This document shows, piece after piece, positions 14,001-18,989 of a DNA stretch of 20,717 nucleotides. The stretch covers positions 1-20,717 of the IMG/VR virus record IMGVR_UViG_3300001460_000272. The stretch is one strand, 5' to 3'. The notes under the pieces are model-generated. The model was not told the DNA's origin and did not search any database. It worked only from the letters and a program-made list of their open reading frames with translations. The position numbers were made by a program, and so were the translations under genes. This stretch comes from a virus. Each line of letters opens with the position of its first letter. The first letter of the stretch is position 1.

Positions 14001-14030
14001 TTAATCTTAGAAAGAGTAGCAGGTTCATGA
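11001..14030 (+). CDS. Very large tail protein, tail-tip/fibre-like (1009 aa)
   Basis: The N-terminus carries SDFTQAFTLPFTQVNNDFFS (about 41-60), a KSDFT.(A/S)F..P.T..N..FF pattern I associate with large tail proteins of flavobacterial phages. SGYLQLLNV and ILASIGYTISSTFF follow. The middle is beta-rich, with YRINKITSYALGKNQST near 698-714. From about 763 to 779 it has a cysteine motif, ACCEANNFSFIDNVCYW. The last 250 residues look like a separate beta-rich fibre or adhesin domain, with threonine- and serine-rich strands. Length and place before the tape measure suggest a baseplate hub or fibre. It would contact the host or form the tail tip. It overlaps the next small ORF by an ATGA. Confidence 0.6.
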   Translation: MVQLVVKEQGGTDLHYLDVSDVSIKGNYSAKEIQDLASQKSDFTQAFTLPFTQVNNDFFSHFYDVVSVDGSFNSSIKCEADIYVDSNIVFSGYLQLLNVNNSTKYYEALVFGVISNIATSLDEKQLNELDLSEFSHLLTAANVKDSWSGDTTYTTSAGQTGEEILYPIADYGYDYNNQNLNGTIEEGINPTKLKPAINVKVLFEKILASIGYTISSTFFATDFFAKQYMTLANSFQTLESNFLDSFRIGLQQDQDIDIIFDGNSHLSPIYFNTIGTSNLFDAVGNYNESAATPYYNVPISGMYKFRINLQYNFANTSGFGAFLDIRKLNDSSYFHVVTTQFSQGSNGTFNNKFFDNVTTSQTTKDVVTAEIFLEQNDQIYLAAFQSSALGSGSNTLQIKQTFGSPSVYSNFSLFAAPIQAEGSTVDLSANNNILPTEKQVDFISAICSRYNLIIEMDKGVTNQLNIEPAQDYFDAGTSKDWSNKIDLNKDVKLKPTNEFRKERILMSDLEDEDRLNYYWQDTFDEVYNSYTAALSGDFGKGELEVKSIFSSWNTKRPQGHNMLIALPYKWDNGAATFVEIKPRLFAYSGLKSCDAYRFWSYATGGYTTETSYPFCNHYLMSGTNVSTTDSDIRFKTKYAFDLQFYVDSQPVNDTYAKCWRKYLNNIYNKDARILTANFYLTPEDIAQFKYNDKIFVQNSYYRINKITSYALGKNQSTKVELIKIIEGTFDDSMSVLDCDLELLSTNLNGTTTWANSAGASATPTQACCEANNFSFIDNVCYWNTTVLPHEPVPSPIVFNQNKNVNTTGGEVIVGQTASSVVVNESTQIYLEGTVRRIGEEAKVNEVLSYDEVNEHTEWVTRTEFPSTVPIRGQNIGTIYDTEMYLTAADFTKTNSNSGAGGVMAAYGQYVTSPSSSVNLISSFQLPLGYRVNSVVVYGDNTAATFSVRVSEVDDATSTEVGASTAINSTVTLTGQNAAKGTYWSIIVVTGHTARYVSGAKLILERVAGS

Positions 14031-14179
14031 TAAACGAAGTTATAAGGTTGGTTACATCTAACCAGATCAAAGAAACGGAAGAGAACAAAGTATTGTTTGG
14101 AGCTTACAAATATCCAACATCTATAAAAGAAGCATGGCAACAATTTAAAAAAGAGATATGGCAGAAGAGTACAAACTAA
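14027..14179 (+). CDS. Small hypothetical protein (50 aa) between tail genes
   Basis: I choose the ATG at 14027, in an ATGA overlap with the large tail protein, over an in-frame start 81 bases earlier. The peptide begins MINEVIRLVTSNQIKETEEN, has a short aromatic stretch (FGAYKYPTS) and ends in a basic helix. It overlaps the tape-measure gene by 22 bases. Coupling on both sides supports translation. The function is unknown. Confidence 0.5.
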   Translation: MINEVIRLVTSNQIKETEENKVLFGAYKYPTSIKEAWQQFKKEIWQKSTN

Positions 14180-15831
14180 AACTTGTTGCTGATGTAGAAG
14201 CATTGCAAAAAAGTTTAGATGAGGTTAAGGAATCATTAGAGGAAAACGGCAAAGCAGCCGAAACATCTAACTCAAAACTAGCAGGAGGTTTAAAAAAAGT
14301 TGGTAAAGGATTTAAGGGTGTTGGGCTTGCCATGAAAGCGATGGGTATCGGTCTTGTGATTGAGGCATTCAATTTCTTGAAAGAGATAATGATGCAAAAC
14401 CAAACTGTTATTGATGGGGTTGCTATTGCAACTGAAACAATGGGAGTGTTATTTAATCAAATCACTAGTGTTGTTACTGATGTGTTTAATGCAGTAAGCA
14501 AATCTTCTGAGGGGTTTGAGGGCTTAAAAAAGGTTATAGGTGGTTTAATGACTATTGCTATTACTCCTTTAAAACTTGCTTTCTATGGTATTATATTGGC
14601 AGCTCAAGAGGCTCAATTAGCTTGGGAAGAATCTTTTCTTGGCGATAATGATCCTGAAACAATAAAGTTATTAAATGAAAAATTAGTTGAAACAAGAGCT
14701 AATTTAACAGAGGTTGTAGATGATGTTATTGTTGCAGGAGAACAAGTTGCAACAAACTTTGCAGAAGCAGTTGTAGAGATTGGTAATGTTGTTACAATAG
14801 CAACTAAGGTAGCAACTGAGGGTATAAAAGAAATATCTATTGAGTCAGCAACTGCAACAGGTACTGCTTTGGCAAATGCAAAGAAGAATGCTGAGTTGTT
14901 GGAAGTTCAAAGAGCAAAACAACAACTACAAAGCCAATTAGATGCAGAGTTGCAAAGACAAATAAGAGATGATGTTCGTAAAACATTCGATGAGCGTATT
15001 GCAGCTAATGATGAACTAGGTAGGATACTAGAAGAACAAACTGCTAAAGAAAAAGAAATAGTTGATGAACGAGTAAGGATTGCAGCTCTTGAATTATCTA
15101 CACAAAAAGATTCTATTGCATTACAAACTGCGTATGAACAAGCATTGCTTGAGCAATTAGACATTGAAGAAAGGATTGCAGGACAAAGGTCTGAGCAATT
15201 AACTAACCAAGCAGCTCTTGAGAAAGAATTAGACGAGGCAAGAAATGACATCAGGCTTTCAACAATGAGTGCTAGAGAGCAAGAACTTGAATCACTTACT
15301 CAAGAGTATAATCTTAAAATTCAGTTAGCTAGAAAAGCAGGAGCAAATGAACTTGCAATAACTAAGAAGTTTGAAGCAGATAAAAAGATACTAAGGCAGA
15401 ACTCAGTAAATGACCAACTAAGTGCAGCATCTCAACTTGCAGGTGCGTTAGGTGCATTAGCAGGAGAAAGTAAAGAGCTTGCTATTGCATCAGCAATAAT
15501 TGATACTTATGTAGGTGCAAACAAAGCATTTGCACAAGGAGGTACGTTAGGTTTTGTTACGGCAGCAGCAGTCATTGCAGCAGGTTTGGCAAACGTTAAA
15601 AACATAATGCAAACTGAGGTCAAAGGTTCAGGAGGTGGTGCATCAGCATCAATACCAAGTGCATCTCCAATAGGTAATACAATAGGTCAAGCAATACCTG
15701 TAAATGCTAACCTAAACGATTTAGTTAATCAAGGAAATGATACTCCTCCTGTGCAAGCCTATGTAATATCACAAGAAGTAACAGATTCACAAGAAGCAGA
15801 TTTATACATTAAAACTCAAACTGTATTATAA
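14158..15831 (+). CDS. Tail tape-measure-like protein (557 aa)
   Basis: The N-terminal 50 residues are charged and helical (LKLVADVEALQKSLDEVKES). A hydrophobic glycine-rich region follows (KGVGLAMKAMGIGLVIEAF, about 54-72), with another at ITPLKLAFYGIILAAQEAQ (about 138-156). Then comes a long coiled-coil zone, about residues 245-430, rich in E, A, Q, K and L. The end is alanine- and glycine-rich with a proline/serine tail. This layout, with membrane-active hydrophobic segments inside a long helical protein in a tail module, is that of a tape-measure protein, which sets tail length and helps DNA entry. At 557 residues it would specify a fairly short tail. Its stop overlaps the protease start (TAATG). 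Confidence 0.75.
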   Translation: MAEEYKLKLVADVEALQKSLDEVKESLEENGKAAETSNSKLAGGLKKVGKGFKGVGLAMKAMGIGLVIEAFNFLKEIMMQNQTVIDGVAIATETMGVLFNQITSVVTDVFNAVSKSSEGFEGLKKVIGGLMTIAITPLKLAFYGIILAAQEAQLAWEESFLGDNDPETIKLLNEKLVETRANLTEVVDDVIVAGEQVATNFAEAVVEIGNVVTIATKVATEGIKEISIESATATGTALANAKKNAELLEVQRAKQQLQSQLDAELQRQIRDDVRKTFDERIAANDELGRILEEQTAKEKEIVDERVRIAALELSTQKDSIALQTAYEQALLEQLDIEERIAGQRSEQLTNQAALEKELDEARNDIRLSTMSAREQELESLTQEYNLKIQLARKAGANELAITKKFEADKKILRQNSVNDQLSAASQLAGALGALAGESKELAIASAIIDTYVGANKAFAQGGTLGFVTAAAVIAAGLANVKNIMQTEVKGSGGGASASIPSASPIGNTIGQAIPVNANLNDLVNQGNDTPPVQAYVISQEVTDSQEADLYIKTQTVL

Positions 15832-16487
15832 TGAAAAAGAAAGACGAAGAAAAGCGTAAAAAAAGAAAGTACGATAAAATGAAATTAGTTGAGTTCGTGC
15901 TTAACGAGAATGATGCAGATGTTGGTGTCTTTGCTATTAGCTTAGTTGAAGATCCTGCAATAGAAGAAAACTTTATGTATTTCTCTAGATCTGGCAAGCC
16001 TCAGAAGTTTGCAACATTAAACGATGAGAAACGTATTGTCATGGGTGCAGTAATGATTCCTGATATGCCTATATTAAGAGTTGATGCAGAGGGCGAAAAG
16101 TACAACTGCTTCTTTAGTAAGGAAACAATACGCAGAGTTGAGGAACTTTACATGATTAATAGCAAACATCAATCTGCTACTTTAGGACATGAGAGAGCAG
16201 TTAACGGAGTTACCACAATCGAAACTTGGATTGTAGAAGATTCAAAGATTGATAAGTCAGCTTTGCATGGGTTTAATTATCCTGTTGGAACTTGGGTTGC
16301 TTGCATGAAGATTGAGAACGAAGATGTTTGGAGCAACTATATAAAAGAGGGCGAGGTTAAAGGTTTCTCTATTGAGGGCTACTTTGATACTAAAGAATCT
16401 GAGGGCATTAAAATGGAGAAAGAAGATGTATTAAGTAAGCTCAGACAAATCATCAAGGATAGCGAAAATAAAACAAACAAAAAGTAA
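15831..16487 (+). CDS. Prohead protease, XkdF-like serine protease
   Basis: The 218-residue protein begins with a basic stretch; an internal ATG at 15879 is an alternative start, but 15831 lies in a TAATG overlap. FAISLVEDPAIEENF (about 34-48) and IVMGAVMIPDMPILR (about 69-83) match the start of XkdF-type proteases. The likely catalytic histidine is in TLGHERAVNG (near 120), followed by IETWIVEDSKID, PVGTWVACMKIENEDVW and GEVKGFSIEGYF with the probable catalytic serine near 180. The family processes scaffold and capsid during head maturation. It sits directly before a scaffold-like protein and the major capsid protein, which fits that role. Confidence 0.85.
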   Translation: MKKKDEEKRKKRKYDKMKLVEFVLNENDADVGVFAISLVEDPAIEENFMYFSRSGKPQKFATLNDEKRIVMGAVMIPDMPILRVDAEGEKYNCFFSKETIRRVEELYMINSKHQSATLGHERAVNGVTTIETWIVEDSKIDKSALHGFNYPVGTWVACMKIENEDVWSNYIKEGEVKGFSIEGYFDTKESEGIKMEKEDVLSKLRQIIKDSENKTNKK

Positions 16488-16499
16488 ACCTATTTAATA
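16485..16499 (+). repeat. Shared intergenic motif TAAACCTATTTAATA, copy 2
   Basis: This is an exact second copy of the 15-base motif at 7713-7727. It starts at the protease stop codon and lies in the 34-base gap before the scaffold-like gene, ending 22 bases before its ATG. Both copies are preceded by an ACAA-rich stretch ending in AGT or AAGT. See the finding for interpretation. Confidence 0.35.
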
Positions 16500-16521
16500 G
16501 AATAGAAACAAACCCTAGAAA

Positions 16522-17139
16522 ATGGAAGCATTAGACAAAATCAAAGAACTTTTGGGTATGGTAGAAGTGGTAAGCGAAAACGAACCTACACCTGCTGAAT
16601 TATCTGAAGCAAAAGAACATTTAAAATTCGAGGAGGCAACTTTAGAAGATGGTACTATTATAAGTGCAGATTCTTTTGATATTGGTAACGAGGTGTTTAT
16701 CGTTGTAGAAGATGAGCGTCAGCCAATGCCTGTTGGAGAGTATGTTTTTGCTGATGGTACTTTGCTAGTAGTAGAGGAAGAGGGAGTTATTGCTCGTATC
16801 GGAATACCTGAAGAAGAGGTTGTTGAGGAAGTAGTTGAAGATTCAAAAACTGAAGAACTCAGCGAAGCAAACACCGAAACAAAAGACGCATTAGTGCAAG
16901 CGATTGGAGTGCTAGAGAATTTAGTACAGGAATTTGCAAGCATTAAAGAAGAGTTCAATACTTTGAAAACTGCAAAAGAAGAGGCAGTTGCTAAAGTTGA
17001 AGAGTTCGAAAAAGTAGGCGAGGAGATAACTCCAAGTCCAGAGGGAAAGACAACAGGAACTAAATCAATGGTTGAGTTTTCTAAGTTATCCCCACAAGAA
17101 AGAGTTCAATATTTAATTAATAAAAACCAAAATATTTAA
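16522..17139 (+). CDS. Scaffold-like acidic protein upstream of the capsid
   Basis: The 205-residue protein is strongly acidic. The first half holds a small beta domain: FEEATLEDGTIISADSFDIG, a strand ending NEVFIVVEDE, GEYVFADGTLLVVEEEGVIA. Its (T)L.DGT.I.....(D/E)(I/V)G...V...(G)(E)Y.L.DG....V...G.I..I pattern recurs, from memory, in Bacteroidota phage capsid-neighbour proteins. An acidic linker (EEEVVEEVVEDS) follows, then a coiled coil (about 125-165) and a short C-terminal region with LSPQERVQYLINKN. Coiled coil, acidity and place between protease and capsid fit a scaffolding protein; the beta domain might instead act in capsid decoration. It is separated from the capsid gene by three bases. 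Confidence 0.6.
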   Translation: MEALDKIKELLGMVEVVSENEPTPAELSEAKEHLKFEEATLEDGTIISADSFDIGNEVFIVVEDERQPMPVGEYVFADGTLLVVEEEGVIARIGIPEEEVVEEVVEDSKTEELSEANTETKDALVQAIGVLENLVQEFASIKEEFNTLKTAKEEAVAKVEEFEKVGEEITPSPEGKTTGTKSMVEFSKLSPQERVQYLINKNQNI

Positions 17140-17142
17140 GAA

Positions 17143-18039
17143 ATGGCAGATTCGTATACTAAACTGTACGCAGGGAAAGCGGCAGCAGGGTTTATGAGTG
17201 CATCTCTACTAAGTGGAGAAACACTTGCAAAAGGATACTTGACTGTGTTACCAAACGTAGCATTTAAAGTAAACCTAAACAATTTTAATTTAGCAGCAGC
17301 AGCAGTAGCAGATGCAACTTGTGATTTTACAAGTGCAGGAGATGTTACTTACGTTGAGAAAGCTCTTGCACCAAAGCGTTTACAAGTAAACAGAGCATTG
17401 TGTAAAAACGATTGGCTTTCAACTTGGGCAGGTGCAAACATGAGAGCAGGTTTAGATGGTACTTTACAATCTGACTTCGCAACTTACTTAATCTCTTATG
17501 CAGGTTCTTTAGTAGGGCAGCAAGTAGAGAAGTCAATTTGGCAAGGTGCAGCAGCAACAGGTGGAGAGTTTGATGGATTCCAAGCGTTACTTACTGCCGA
17601 TGGTGGTGCAGATGTAGGAGCAGTTGTAGGTGGTATCAATGCAGGAAACGTAATTGCTGAAATTGGTAAAGTTCGTGATGGAATTGCAGACGCAGTTTAC
17701 GGACAGGATGACTTATGTATCTTTATGGGTACGGCAGCATTTAAACATTACATCTCAGCTCAAGCAGCTTTAGGTTACTTAAACCAATACCATGCAGGTG
17801 TAACTGAGTCAAACTTTGAGGGTATTCCAATTAAGTGGTGTCCGGGTATGGCAGCTAACGTAATGGTAGCAGGTCGTAAATCTAACATGTTCTTTGCAAC
17901 AGACTTAGAGGGAGATATGACTGAGGTAAAACTACTTGACCAAACTATAATTGATGGTTCAGATAATGTTAATCTAGTAATGAAGTTCAATGCAGGTGTA
18001 GGTTACTCTACTCGTGCAGACATCGTTCTTTACGCATAA
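17143..18039 (+). CDS. Major capsid protein, HK97-fold
   Basis: The 298-residue protein has no visible internal coiled coil, consistent with a separate scaffold upstream. The C-terminal half carries YISAQAALGYLNQYHAGVTE, then SNFEGIPIKWCPGM and GRKSNMFFATDLEGD. This series (EG(I/V)P(I/V)....GM....(V/M)(A)....(N/L)(F)(F)(A)TDL) is typical of HK97-fold capsid proteins of Bacteroidota phages. The N-terminal arm lies ahead of ALAPKRLQVNRALCKNDWLS, a block characteristic of the same group. Its codons are unusually regular, for example many GCA and GCT alanine codons, which fits high expression. The gene follows the scaffold after three bases. Confidence 0.88.
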   Translation: MADSYTKLYAGKAAAGFMSASLLSGETLAKGYLTVLPNVAFKVNLNNFNLAAAAVADATCDFTSAGDVTYVEKALAPKRLQVNRALCKNDWLSTWAGANMRAGLDGTLQSDFATYLISYAGSLVGQQVEKSIWQGAAATGGEFDGFQALLTADGGADVGAVVGGINAGNVIAEIGKVRDGIADAVYGQDDLCIFMGTAAFKHYISAQAALGYLNQYHAGVTESNFEGIPIKWCPGMAANVMVAGRKSNMFFATDLEGDMTEVKLLDQTIIDGSDNVNLVMKFNAGVGYSTRADIVLYA

Positions 18040-18050
18040 TTCGTTAAGGT

Positions 18051-18611
18051 ATGGCATGTTTATTAACAAATGGTAGAGGCTTAGAGTGTAGAGAAGCAGT
18101 AGGCGGTTTAAGAAACGTCTACTTTGCGAATCATGATACACTTGGAGCTTACACAGTTGACGCAGATGGTCAACTTACAGGTGTAGCAGGTACTGCAAAT
18201 GTTTTCAAATATGCTTTAAACCCACAAAGCTCTGAATATACTGAAACTATAACTGTGTCTGAGGACAATGGTACAGTATTTTATGAGCAAGTAACTACAT
18301 TAATGTTACCAAATTTAAGCAAGGCAGCACTTTCTGCACTTCGCTTATTAACTTCTGGTCGCTTTCAAATATTCACAGAGGACAACAATGTGAATGAAGC
18401 GAATGGATTTGGGCAATGTTACTTAGTAGGTGCTTACAATGGTGCAACTGTTACAGGTGGTAGCGTTGCATTGGGTAAAGCTCTTGGCGATATGAGTGGC
18501 TATACATTGACGATAACATCAAGAGAGCGTAAATCTGCTCTTTTTGTTGAACCGGGAACAACAACCATATTTGATGGTTTAGGTGCTACAATAACAGTTG
18601 TAGATTCATAG
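18051..18611 (+). CDS. Likely major tail tube protein
   Basis: The 186-residue protein begins MACLLTNGRGLECREAVGGL and continues RNVYFANHDTLGAY. SSEYTETITVSEDNGTVFYE (about 65-84) and TLMLPNLSKAALSALRLL (about 88-105) follow. The C-terminal strand is GDMSGYTLTITSRERKSALF (about 147-166). Two-sheet sequences with (GY)(T)LT(I/F)(T/S)..E...A near the end are what I associate with siphovirus tail tube proteins, and this series closely resembles Bacteroidota phage proteins of that kind. It is next to the capsid gene, eleven bases after it, and followed by a strong terminator, as suits a highly expressed structural protein. A head-tail connector is possible but less likely. Confidence 0.6.
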   Translation: MACLLTNGRGLECREAVGGLRNVYFANHDTLGAYTVDADGQLTGVAGTANVFKYALNPQSSEYTETITVSEDNGTVFYEQVTTLMLPNLSKAALSALRLLTSGRFQIFTEDNNVNEANGFGQCYLVGAYNGATVTGGSVALGKALGDMSGYTLTITSRERKSALFVEPGTTTIFDGLGATITVVDS

Positions 18612-18630
18612 ATCTGGTATATAATATTAG

Positions 18631-18660
18631 AACCCTTGCAGAGATGTGAGGGTTTTTTTT
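18631..18660 (+). terminator. Strong intrinsic terminator after the tail tube gene
   Basis: AACCCTTGC (18631-18639) pairs with GTGAGGGTT (18646-18654), nine pairs including two G-T wobbles, around loop AGAGAT; T residues continue to 18660. It lies 20 bases after the stop and separates the capsid and tube genes from the small virion gene. The remaining bases up to 18721 are AT-rich, contain TTTACTATTTATTAATA near 18687, and hold no ORF of their own. Confidence 0.9.
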
Positions 18661-18721
18661 GCTCTATACTAAAACAAAACAGGTAGTTTACTATTTATTA
18701 ATATACTTAAAAAACAAGATT

Positions 18722-18979
18722 ATGCCACAGAATACAATAGTAAGACAAGCAGCAACTGCATCAATAGTAACACCAAGCGATGGAACTGCAATAGTAGGAG
18801 CATCTTTTAACTCTCCTGCTGCATTATTTGTAGGTACAGGAGGAAATATAAATGTAATCACTTTAGGTGGTTCTACTGTCTTATTAAAGAACATAGCAAA
18901 CGGAAGTTTTTTACCTGTACAAGTTACGCATGTAAAAGCAACAGATACAACTGCAACGGACATAGTAGCTTTATTCTAA
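18722..18979 (+). CDS. Small virion protein (85 aa), decoration or adaptor type
   Basis: I use the ATG at 18722; an in-frame TTG at 18659 lies inside the terminator T-tract and adds a hydrophobic stretch that does not belong. The product reads ATASIVTPSDGTAIVGASF, then ALFVGTGGNINVITLGGSTV and SFLPVQVTHVKATDTTATDIVALF. A PSD......L(F/Y)VGTGG...V.T.GG..V...N...G..LPVQV..V.ATGTTA(T).IVAL(F/Y) pattern is widespread in tailed-phage genomes near head or fibre genes. It is a small beta domain, probably a trimeric virion component. It sits ten bases before the adhesin gene. I assign only a general structural role. Confidence 0.65.
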   Translation: MPQNTIVRQAATASIVTPSDGTAIVGASFNSPAALFVGTGGNINVITLGGSTVLLKNIANGSFLPVQVTHVKATDTTATDIVALF

Positions 18980-18989
18980 AAAGGGCTAT

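Larger units (their letters stand above)
4719..18617 (+). repeat. Dispersed octamer AGATCTGG, five copies, all on + strand
   Basis: Exact copies lie at 4719-4726, 6601-6608, 11102-11109, 15987-15994 and 18610-18617; GGATCTGG at 12168-12175 differs in one base. No exact reverse complement is present; CCAGATCA at 14062 matches seven of eight. The copies fall in different codon phases and one lies over a stop codon and gap, so the protein does not explain them. GATC itself is otherwise almost absent from the window. See the finding. Confidence 0.55.

Noticed and set aside
14907-15251. Open frame of 114 codons on the minus strand within the tape-measure gene
   Set aside because: It is the mirror of the alanine/glutamate-rich coiled coil, giving a serine/leucine/cysteine-rich product of no plausible fold, and no minus-strand genes occur elsewhere.
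18659-18721. TTG start giving a longer 106-aa form of the small virion protein
   Set aside because: The extension begins inside the terminator T-tract and encodes unrelated hydrophobic residues; the ATG at 18722 gives the usual family start.
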